64,000 bases of DNA from Cryptomeria japonica (taxonomy: Eukaryota > Streptophyta > Pinopsida > Cupressales > Cupressaceae). Location of the stretch: NCBI RefSeq assembly GCF_030272615.1, contig NC_081405.1, forward strand, positions 604,131,177 to 604,195,176, in the 5' to 3' direction. Below are positions 1 through 9,529 of this stretch, piece by piece (positions within the stretch are counted from its first letter, which is position 1; the number at the start of each line of letters is the position of its first letter). Below the pieces are notes generated by a model that did no database searches, had not been told where the DNA came from, and worked only from the letters and a program-made list of their open reading frames with translations. The translations under genes were made by a program, and so were the position numbers.

Positions 1-1916
1 GGCTTATATGTTCTCGATGATGATTCCCCAGGATAATTCAGTTGCTCAAAGTGTTTCTTACACCATTCAACAACATCATGTGCATTTTCTATACGTTCTC
101 CTGTGTACTTTATTTGATGCTTTCTTAGAGCACGTTTGATACAAGCTCCTGCACCATCATGTTCACCCTTTCCATGACCACTCTCAAAAAAACTCCAAAC
201 ATGTGATATTTTGTCATTTCGATGATATCTACATAGTGCATAAAATGGCCTCGAAGATTTAAATTGTGCCGCACATCCATTAGACCAAACAAAATGTTTA
301 ACTATTGTTATGCCTCTATCTTTCAAGTATTCAAAAAACTTCTTAAAGCAATGTTGTAGAAAAAGTGTGTCATGCTCCTTATCATCACTGATATAGAAGT
401 GGTACTCTTTCTTAATGACACGATTTTCAAATGTACTATCAACACCATCTAAATTCATCTGTGCATGTCGATAACACACATGCACGAAAATAGTGATTTG
501 CTTTGAAAAGTAATACTCTAATTGAATCTCTTTTTGATGTGCAAAAGAGTAATTCTTTGCGAAGTCAACTACAGATAGAATAGTTCCAAGTGGGAAAGTG
601 TCTCTTAATATTTTAAATTGTTCCGCGTGCCACTTGGCAAAAAAACCATGGCATATGTATGGTTTTATCAACTTACGAAAATTTTCCATAAATGTTCCAA
701 TAGGTATTTCCTCTTCTACATAATCTAGTCTTGTAGATTCCTTTCCAAATTTTGTTTCAAATTTTTGGTACTTGTAACTCTTGCAATTTACCATCTTCCT
801 CATGTCAGTATCTTCATCTCTCAAAGGCAATTTAGCCAAGTCTCAGCATGTTCCACAAATTCCTCTTATGCAATTTATTTGACCAGTTGCATTATCATCT
901 AATTTATCACATAAGATGGATGCTATGAATTGACTTGTTCATTTAGGAGGAGCATTTTCATAACCATCATTATCTTCTCTAATCTTTCGAAACACCTAAT
1001 AGTACAAGTCAAATTCGATGTGATAACGACAACAATAAGTTTTGAAAACTTTGTTTAACTTCACATAATATGGCCTTAACCATTCAAACATGGTTTGTCC
1101 AATCTTTATATGAGGGTTTGTTTTAGTAAACAATACATACAATTCATGTTTTGTTGTGTCTATCCAATGTTTTACATGGAGATCATAACGATCAGGACCA
1201 ATCCTTTGCTTGATAACATCTCTACTATTTGATGAAGGGTGAGTATTATCATTCCAAAAACTTGTCACAAAGTTCCTAACAACATCTTCAATTCTATCAG
1301 AATGAGGAGCTCTACACATAATTGCCCAATTCCCTTCTGAGGTAGTATCATCCAAAATCTTTCTCCTTTTAACATATTTAGATATTGTCCTTCTACTAAA
1401 ACCAAACTCAGATGACAGTGAAGAGATTTGTCTTTTTTGAGGCAATCTTTCATTTACTAAAGATGTCAACATCACTCTTCTTGAAATGGTCTTATCTAGT
1501 TTTCGAGATTTTTTACCAATGTTCACCAAACCTTTCTTAACATTATCAACAACAGATTTTTGTAGCTGAGAAGATTTCCTCTTTTGACTTGTTGTATCTA
1601 TACCCAACAATTTCATTGGATCTATTAAGTCTTTATGAGTAAGTACAATAGATAACAATTGAGCTTTTTCTAGTGTAGTATCAAGATTGTTGAAATGCGA
1701 CATTATTTCTTTTCCACTTTTATTCATTGAAATCCTTTTAGTATGTCTAGGTTCTTCACTGAGACGTTTCAACTCATCCACATCCATTTCAAGTAAATGA
1801 TCTAAATTTTTATAAGAAATATTTCTCTTCACCTGTTTAGCTAGATCCACAATATGCTCATCCATATCAGTGGTAGGAGGTAAGGAGCCTGACCCCTCTC
1901 CTTCAAAGGTCTCCAT
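1..1916 (-). pseudogene. Transposase-like protein, three in-frame nonsense codons, C-terminus outside window
   Basis: One reading frame runs from an ATG at 1914-1916 to the left edge and is open upstream to about 2027. It is interrupted only by TAG at 996-998, TGA at 939-941 and TGA at 843-845, with no frameshift. N-terminal residues 1-300 are basic and contain a helix-turn-helix-like stretch (EFGFSRRTISKYVKRRK) near residues 168-184. A cysteine cluster (INCIRGICGTC) follows near 850-880. Downstream come VVDFAKNYS, FYISDDKEHD, HFVWSNGCAAQFKSS and FESGHGKGEHDGAGA, a series I know from a widespread eukaryotic family of transposase-like proteins with an RNase H-type catalytic core. The third motif has N where many relatives have D. 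All three stops could come from CAG or CGA by C-to-T change. I cannot name the superfamily with certainty. Confidence 0.75.
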
Positions 1917-2027
1917 TGGTTCAACTTGGACAATCTCCTCCCTATGTCCATCAACTATATTGTGTTCTTCAACAGGTTTGTTTGCCCGTTCTGCACATAA
2001 TTTAAGAGTTTGTGTAAGGTTCTTGAA

Positions 2028-3300
2028 TTAATCAGAGATTATTCAATTAGGATTAAGAATAGGGATGAATTTGGCTTAAAGCTTAACATGTTAAAATTAG
2101 CCCATTCAATTTGGTTTATTAAATTTAATTACTTCCACGACCTTATTGAACTTATAACTCTAATTAAATTACCTGTTTAGGTTTAAAGTTCAATTTGTTC
2201 TCAGGTTAGGATTAAAGTTCAATCTCTAATTTTGAGCACTAATTTAACACATAAAATAAAATTTTGATAAATTAGAAATTCCAATTTTGAAAATTAAAAG
2301 TACAAATATTTTGATGCATGCATACGATAACTTAGGTGACCTCATATTAATTTGTTATGAACCATAATGTAAGTGGACTATAATTTGTCACATGTGTTTA
2401 TATTTAAGACCTATTATTGCATAATAGACCTCCTAATCTGAAATGTTTTTGCATGTACGTGAAGTTGAATATAAATAGTTCACCTAAATTATTCAACATG
2501 TTTAATAGGTTATAAAGTTATGTCACATTTAAGACCTATAATAAATGTAATAGTCCTAATAGGCCTTATTATTAAAATCAATATGACCACATTTGAAAAA
2601 ACATTTCACAATTAATATACTTAACTACCCTTAAGACAGATATATATTATGTGATATTAAAGGACCTATCACATGAAATTACTTGTACATGTAGATTAAA
2701 TATTCAATATATATAATTTAGAACCTAGAAATTATGACATAATACCTGTCTTATGAATTTTATGACTTAATAGGTCTTATCTATTATAAATGAACTTAAT
2801 TATATAGGAGAAAAATACAATTACACAACAAGCAAGTTGATGGAATTTGAAATTTGCAAATACACATGTATTATCTCAAATTAATTATGCTTTCCAATTA
2901 AAACAAAATTATTTTTAATCCTATTAAAAATATTAGATAAAAAATATTGAATTCTAATTAATTGATACGCAATACATATTAAATTAAAAATACATACTTG
3001 CATCATGATATCTTTGTCTTCTTTGTTCTTGATATCTTTCTTCCGTTTCGGGAGAATAATTCCTTGAAGTCTTATTTTGCCTTCTCTTCTTGTTTCCCAT
3101 GCTTTTACAAAAAACCTTCAAATTATTGCCTTCAAAATAATTTTCAAATGTCTTCTTTCATCCAAAAATGCGAATTATTTTAATCATTTGGGTGATAAAA
3201 AACGAAAAAAAATTATGGATATTTATACGATTCCACAAATTAAAAAAAAACCAAAAAATGCGTCGGCCAGAGTTCGAACGAAAGTCGACAGTTAAAAATT
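2028..3300. other. AT-rich non-coding stretch upstream of the transposase pseudogene
   Basis: No supported gene. The stretch is strongly AT-rich and contains recurring short phrases (variants of GACCTATTA and AGGTCTTAT, about 2400-2790) on both strands, as is common in transposon non-coding DNA. Short open frames at 2998-3295 overlap one another and resemble nothing I know. A promoter for the transposase would be expected in the part next to 2027, but I see no convincing one. Confidence 0.4.
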
Positions 3301-3359
3301 GTTGGGTTCACTCGAACATGACAGTTACAAAAATGTGCGTGCCAAAATCGAGCTCATTG

Positions 3360-3387
3360 GTTCGAGCGAATGGGGGTTCGCTCGAAC
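3360..3387. repeat. Perfect 11-bp inverted repeat (GTTCGAGCGAA / TTCGCTCGAAC)
   Basis: GTTCGAGCGAA at 3360-3370 and TTCGCTCGAAC at 3377-3387 are exact reverse complements separated by TGGGGG. Related words (TTCACTCGAAC at 3307-3317 and GTTCGTTCGAAA just after) lie within 60 bp, so this is a GC-rich cluster of GTTCG words in an AT-rich region. It could be a transposase-binding subterminal site of DNA-1 or a decayed piece of another repeat. Confidence 0.7.
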
Positions 3388-3688
3388 TCGTGTTCGTTCG
3401 AAACCGCAAACTAGGGGTTTCTCCCAAAAAATTTCAGAGTTTTGAAGAATTAATGACTTCGAAGCTCTGGATCAATACACGAATGAAATAATCTTGATAA
3501 CCCAAAAATATTAGATAGTAGTACTCAAAGAAAGCTTTCTAATGAGTATAATTTTGTTATATTTTGAATTTATTATGTTCTTGTTTTTTTAATTTTATGG
3601 AAAATTGGTTTTTCATCGAATATGAACTTCTCTGTTCAACGCCTTGGGAAAAATAAGAAACTAATTCAAAAAAATTCTGAAAAATATC

Positions 3689-4132
3689 TAAGCCCCTGGT
3701 ATTGATGTCTTCTTTCTAACAAAAAAAATAAATTGAATTTTGATGTATATAGAACAAGTTATGTGTTCAAACGTAAACCTATGTTTGAATTATGACTAGT
3801 CGGACTTCAAAACTTTATAAAATGAAAAATATTGAACATATCACTATAAAACCAAATGCAAGCCCTGGATATTGATGTTACAAACCAAAATTTGAAAGAA
3901 TTAAGTTTTTATCATTTATAGAAAAAAAGTTATGCATTTCGGGAGGCACTTCACTCTTAAAAAATGTAGTTTGTTGTAAAAAACTACTTTTCGAGGGAGA
4001 TGGAAATTTTTTTAAAAAATCCTTCAAAAAAATTTGAAAAAAATGTATATAGAATCTACAAACAAAATGCTATAAATCACTAATTTACATCATCTTCAAA
4101 TTTTTAATAGTTTAAAAGTTATAGTTCTCGGA
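3689..4132. repeat. Degenerate direct repeats (three units of about 170-190 bp)
   Basis: TAAGCCCCTGGTATTGATGT at 3689-3708 recurs as AAGCCCTGGATATTGATGT at 3860-3878. AAGTTATGTGTTC at 3756-3768 recurs as AAAGTTATGCATTTCGGG at 3926-3943 and AAAAGTTATAGTTCTCGG at 4115-4132. The spacings of about 171 and 188 bp suggest three diverged units near the outer end of DNA-1, as in subterminal repeats of plant DNA transposons. Confidence 0.45.
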
Positions 4133-4184
4133 AGTTGAAGATTATTTTAAAAATGTACATCTCAGTGTCAAAAGTGGCAAAAAA

Positions 4185-5301
4185 GTGGGAACCATTATTG
4201 TGAGTTCACCCGAAGACAAAGAAAGGGAGCTAGATGAAATTGAAGATTTAATTGCCCAGAGATTGCCTAAAGGCATCGACAAGTATGATGGAAATTTTCC
4301 TTTGAAATGTTTCTCTTGCATTAAGATAGGACATTTTTCTTCTAGATGCCCAAAGAGAATGGCTAAGTATGAAAGGCATGATAAGTTTGATAAGCAAGAT
4401 AGGAATGATAGATATGATAAACATGATAGGTATGAGAAGTCTTACAAGTATAACCAGAAGTTTAGAAATTAGAAGAACTGTTATTATGTTGTTGATGAAG
4501 GTATTACAGATGAATAATATGAAGGAGATGAAGTTATATTCATTTCTGTTAAGGAAGATGGACTTGTACCTATTGATTTCACTAGCTATACTATTGAGGA
4601 GAAATATTTAGCTACTAAAGTTGAAGAGAAAGATGAATGGGTAATTGACAGTGGCTGTTCACATCATATGACCGGTGACAAAAGAAAATTTGTGAGTATG
4701 GAAAGATATGATGGTGGAATAGTTAGATTTGGAGATGACAAAGTTTGTGTAATCTGTGGGAGATGTTCTATTTCATTTGATGGTAAGCATAACACTGATG
4801 ATGTCTTGTCTGTTGAAGTTTTGAATCATAATCTTTTAAGTATTGGATAGATGGTTGATAAGGGTTATGATCTACAATTCAAGGATGGTAAATGAAAGAT
4901 CTTGAATGCCTTCGGTATAGAGATTGCATCTGGAACTAAGACTGAAGGTAACATTTTTCATTTAAATACTAGTGAGAAAAGTTTTTTGATTGCTTAGATT
5001 GATGAGAGTTGGCTATGGCATAAGAGAACGTGTCATGTAAATTTTGATTCAATGATTAAGATCTATTCTACACATGTTGTTAGAGATCTGCCTAAGATTG
5101 TTAAGCTTGCTAATCTAGTATGTAAGGAATGTCAGTTGGGTAAGGAAACAAGAATTTATTTCAAAAGAAAATAGTATACATCAGAAGGACTACTAGATCT
5201 TGTGCATACTGACCTATGTGGACCTACAAAGGTTAGAACTGTGCAAGTCAATAGATATTTTATGGTGTTAATTGATGTTTATTCAAGGATAATGTGGGTT
5301 G
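4185..5301 (+). pseudogene. Cop-A gag C-terminus, protease and integrase N-terminal part
   Basis: The visible gag end has an intact CCHC knuckle (CFSCIKIGHFSSRC, about 4309-4350) followed by a low-complexity D/K/R/Y linker (4370-4460). A TAG ends that frame at about 4470, but homology continues in the same frame. The protease active site is intact (VIDSGCSHHMTG, about 4641-4680). The GAG-pre-integrase HHCC finger (WLWHKRTCHVNF, CKECQLGK) spans about 5010-5145. The integrase core begins with DLVHTDLCGP and RYFMVLIDVYS and is cut at 5301 by LARD-1; the reading frame resumes at 17545 after one copy of the GGTTG duplication. At least six in-frame stops are present, so this is dead copia gag-pol. 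Confidence 0.85.
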
Positions 5302-8300
5302 TGTAATGCCCCGCCAGGAAACCCCGAAGGGATAAGCCAAAAAGCAAGAAAGGAGTGTAAATTTTTTTTTTTTAAAAGTTACAACACATAAGATGCAACA
5401 AGATATCAAAGAGATTCAGATTACATAGCGGAAGACTTCTACTAACACCTAAAGAGTTTCCCAACGAGATTACTTAAATTTCACAATTCACTTAACTCAC
5501 ACAATTAAACCAATAAACTGAATATCTTAATAACGAGATAATTCATAATCAGGATAATTTCTTTCAGAAGATGGAAATATAACTCACAAGCAAGGATTCA
5601 TCCATTAAGATCCATTCATAATTTCCATTCAAGCTTTTCATTTAAATTAACAAGCCATACAACTAATATTCTAACATACTAGAATTTCATCATAAACATA
5701 TGAGATCTTTCCAAGCATATTAAATTCCTTAACAACAACTGAGTAGATTTCATTACTCTAAGAAACATTCTTTCATATTCCAACTCATTGCATTTAAAGA
5801 GATGGTTACATACATGCACCTACGATAAATATCATCTAAACCACTTAGGCATTCAATCAACATGGCATTCAAGAAAGAACTGAATATAAGCATTTATAGT
5901 TAATTCCAATTATCCACTTAACCATTCTAACATAAGCTAATCATACATGATAAAGCTGAATAAAGGAACATAAGAGAATGCATCACATAACACCATAATG
6001 ATCTCGGAGTTCACCCCTAAAGGGCTACGTCTCCGGGTTTGCTCAACTGCAAGACCCCCTCTGATAAATAATAAAGTTAAGAATACAAGAGGTTACACTA
6101 TACAATCCAGCCATCAAGGCGAAATATAACAATATACAAACGACCGCATCGGTCAATTAATACATAAACGATCCCTGAAAAGAACAGGATCCAGCTGAAC
6201 ATAATCAAAGCTAATACAAAGGTCCAGAAGAGTATCCATAAAACTGAGCCATCACCACCCAAGGTCTAACATGAAACTGACACTCACAAGGGCAGAGACA
6301 AAAGGACGACTCACAAGGTACTCCTAACAGGACAAAACGACAACACACTAGCGAACGTAGGGACAAGTGTCATCACACAACCTGGTATGGATACCATGGC
6401 AAGTCTTCATAGGTCCCGGCCCCATACACTGGGTTACCCTGGCAACCTAATCCGAGCTTCCGGCCCATCCAAGCCTCATGTGGACCCACACATCCTCTTG
6501 TGAAGACAAGGATGGCGGTTTGCCATTTCAGGCCTTCTCACAGCATGTCGAATCTATGATAGCACTCGTCCCATGTGTGAGGCACATTATCTTATTTAGA
6601 GATTATTTTCTAATCTACTTAGGTTATCACTTATTAGACTCACTTTCGACGGGTTACCCAGCAGCCACTTTGGGTGCGGCCCCCAATCGAAAGCCACTTT
6701 CCCATACGACACTAGACTATACTCGGATGAACTCAACCCAAGGAATACACATGGTAAGACGAACGGAGTTCAAGAAGAGAGAAACAATCATCTGGTCAAA
6801 CACGACTCAAGGGTAATCACTTACTGACGGTACTCTAACTAGAGACCTGACAACTAAGGTTAACCACGAATCATCATTCGACTCGCTCAAGAGGATATGA
6901 CCAAATACGACACTACCACAATACAACAGTCAATCTCAGAATCGAGGACTGAAACAGGTACCCCAAGTCAATCCACACGACAGGGTCCTACTCAACAAAG
7001 AAAAACATGCCATTTCATAAATTAAAGGCTAATAAAGAAATTAAACTCGCAAAGCAATAATCAGAAAAGACAATATTTCCTCAATTTGATTTAATCATTA
7101 ACAGTCGATCAAGTTTTCTACAAGATCTAAATCAATTTTCAGTTATCTACCTCATCAAGGGATAAGTTGATCTTGGTTTTCTAACTCCTAAGGTTCAAGC
7201 ATTGAACAGGCAAATAAGCCATAATGAGTTTTTAAACCAATTTATATTAATCAAATTCAGACAACCATTAATCAACTAAAATGGGATACATTTGATCTCC
7301 AACAAAACATCATTAACATACTGGTCTAAAACTGACCTCTATAGATTCATAATTTCAATCCCAGTTGCATTATACGGATCACAAAAATATAAACGTAGAA
7401 AGAGAATCTAAATGGAGATAATCATTTTCAAGACATATCGTTTAAATTTCTAATGCCCAACGATAAATATTTCACTACCTTTCAATTACTCAAATGATAT
7501 GTTCTACGATAAAATTTAACATCATCAAGTAATAATTACCTTGTATATATCCAATTAACATAACAAGAATAATGCCACCTTTAATCATAATTAAAAACTA
7601 ATTAACACTAATCATTAAAATAATAATCAACATATGATAAGCATTTTTTTTTTTGAATGGGAAAAACATACATTAAAAGAAAGAAAAACCCATTTTATAA
7701 TATTCAACATTAAAATAACATACATCAAATTGTCATCACATAACATATGCATTTTTTTTTGATAAAAAAAAAACACATTAAAAAAAACGTTTTATGAACT
7801 ACGCTTGAAACGAAGTGCATAAAAAAAAGGGCAAAGCGAGGCGGCCGTGCCCTAACCCTAGCCAAGGGAAAGGGGCGGCGGCGCTCGCGGGCCGCACCAC
7901 GGTGGTGCCCGCAGGTGCCGCGGCGCCCTGCGGCCACCGCCGTGGGCCGCAGCCGAGGCAACAACACAGGCGAGCGGAGGTAAGGGGGGGGTGCGAGCGG
8001 GGAAACGGTGGACGTGCAGGGGAGGGGAGAGGGAGCGGGTGGAGCTCCGCTCCCCGCCTCCCATCCCCTAAACGCAGCCCGAAACAATAAACAATACGCC
8101 CAGATTTGGTAACGAGCGATTGGAACTTTCTTCGAACACACACACAGTTCGGCATTTTATATTATTTTGATAATTAAAACACACAGTCCGAACTTCATCA
8201 AACGTCCCTCACAAAATTGGTAATGAATATAAATTTCGATTTACTGTGAGTTCGGTTTATACGAACTGGATTTGATGTCAAATTTTCTTGGTGGTTTTCT

Positions 8301-9515
8301 CAACCATAACAACACCCAAGGGTTTTAAACGCCCAAAACAAAGAGGAATTAACAGCACCTCAAAAACACTTCCAGCCAAGCTGGTAAATTTACTAAATCA
8401 GTTCATAAGCATGGCAGACAATGGAGAATCTAAAACCAGATAAAACCCCCATTTCCATTTCAAACCAAAACCAAAATTGAGAGTTGGATCCTACCTTAAC
8501 ACGCAATCCTGGAGTAGCTGAAGGAGAGCTCAATCCTGCCAGGTCCAGAATCATTCCTTCCCAAAACCCCCAAGTTCAACTCCCAAAATTTTCTTCCAAC
8601 CAAAATTTCTCCAAAAATGTCCATCCTCCAATATTTTTCCCCAAATTGGGTTATATGGGAGAGTTGACCCAAAAATTCCATTTTTGGAATAAAAATTCTA
8701 TTTACAAATAATTCACAAAATTAATCCTTTTCAACTATAACAACCAATTAACTTGCTTTCCAAATCCAAAAAAAATGATTTCCTCATTTAAACAAATTTA
8801 ATCTTTCAATTCAAATAAGCCAACAGAACACAATTAACTCTATGGCGATAAAATCTAAAACTTTCTTTTTCAACAGCATAAATAAGATGCATTAAATATT
8901 CAAAAGCAGTCATTAAATCGAATTTACTTCCAATTAAAAATAAGCAATTTATTAACAACGAAAATCGCATAACGAATTTTTGATTACTTTAACCCATTAA
9001 TCTTCAATGCACAAACGCAAATTTAATCAAGATAATTACTGAGGACTAATTAATCAATTAACCAAACACACCAGGCACACAAACCGAGAAGGTCAACCAA
9101 ACAGACGACTCACAAACCCAAACAAGAAGGGAATACCGACGACGACTGGCGATGCTCACTGGAGCACGACCAAGGTCAAGCTAGGGTCTTACGACCACCT
9201 AATCCAACTCTAAGGATTAAAAAGGCACACTCAAACCTGCACACCTAGGTGAAGACGAACCTCGCACTCATGCGGCGTTGTACCTAAAATTTCCTGCAGC
9301 CAAGAGTCATACATGCATACATATATAAAATTTAATGAAATCATTAGTCCGATACTAACATCACGAAATAGGAACACTGAAAAATTGCATACAAGTAGTG
9401 AGAAAACCACATTAATAGCTATGCGTTAAATCAACATCTGACTGTAACATAATATTACGATAAACTAATCAAGATTAAACCAAGGTTAGAGATCGATTAC
9501 GGTAGGGGTACTACA
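5302..9515 (-). repeat. LARD-1 3' LTR (left copy)
   Basis: Read on the minus strand the LTR runs TGTAGTACCCC...GGCATTACA, 4,214 bp. It matches 13308-17539 along its whole length. Most differences are C/T or G/A, many at CpG, and the other copy has an extra 18-bp stretch within the GC-rich block. Open frames inside (plus strand 6478-6816; minus strand 7725-8155) occur in both LTR copies but look like nothing known and are probably not genes. Confidence 0.92.
7815..8165 (-). promoter_or_regulatory. GC-rich block with TATA-like box in LARD-1 left LTR
   Basis: About 250 bp of very GC- and CpG-rich sequence (7815-8075) sits in an otherwise AT-rich LTR. On the element's own strand it lies just downstream of ATAATATAAAATG (TATA-like, plus coordinates 8154-8166). 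A TATA box followed by a GC-rich leader fits a core promoter and transcript start for the element. This is inferred from position; no transcript evidence is available. Confidence 0.4.
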
Positions 9516-9529
9516 TTCTCCCCCCCTAG
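9516..9529 (-). promoter_or_regulatory. LARD-1 polypurine tract
   Basis: Directly inside the left LTR, the minus strand reads CTAGGGGGGGAGAA and then enters the LTR at TGTAG. A purine run abutting the LTR start is where plus-strand DNA priming occurs in LTR elements, and it fixes the element's orientation. Confidence 0.8.

Larger units (their letters stand above)
1..4183 (-). mobile_element. DNA transposon DNA-1 (right part; left end outside window)
   Basis: A transposase pseudogene on the minus strand (1-1916) is followed, on its upstream side, by about 2.1 kb of AT-rich non-coding DNA with degenerate direct repeats and a GTTCG-rich hairpin. At about 4183 the sequence changes abruptly to a copia gag reading frame on the plus strand. 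The simplest reading is that this transposon inserted into the gag of Cop-A, which would put Cop-A's missing 5' LTR left of the window. The outer end reads CAGTGTCAAAAGTGGC at 4162-4177, a possible terminal inverted repeat. The other terminus is not in the window, so neither the terminal repeats nor a target duplication can be confirmed. Confidence 0.5.

Noticed and set aside
6478-6816. 112-codon open frame on the plus strand in LARD-1's left LTR, also open at 14484-14822 in the right LTR
   Set aside because: Being open in both LTRs follows from their ~98-99% identity. It runs antisense to the element, shows no known motif, and lies in non-coding LTR sequence.
7725-8155. Overlapping Pro/Arg/Ala-rich frames in the GC-rich block
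   Set aside because: High GC lowers stop frequency, so several frames are open on both strands at once. Composition is low complexity and there is no motif.
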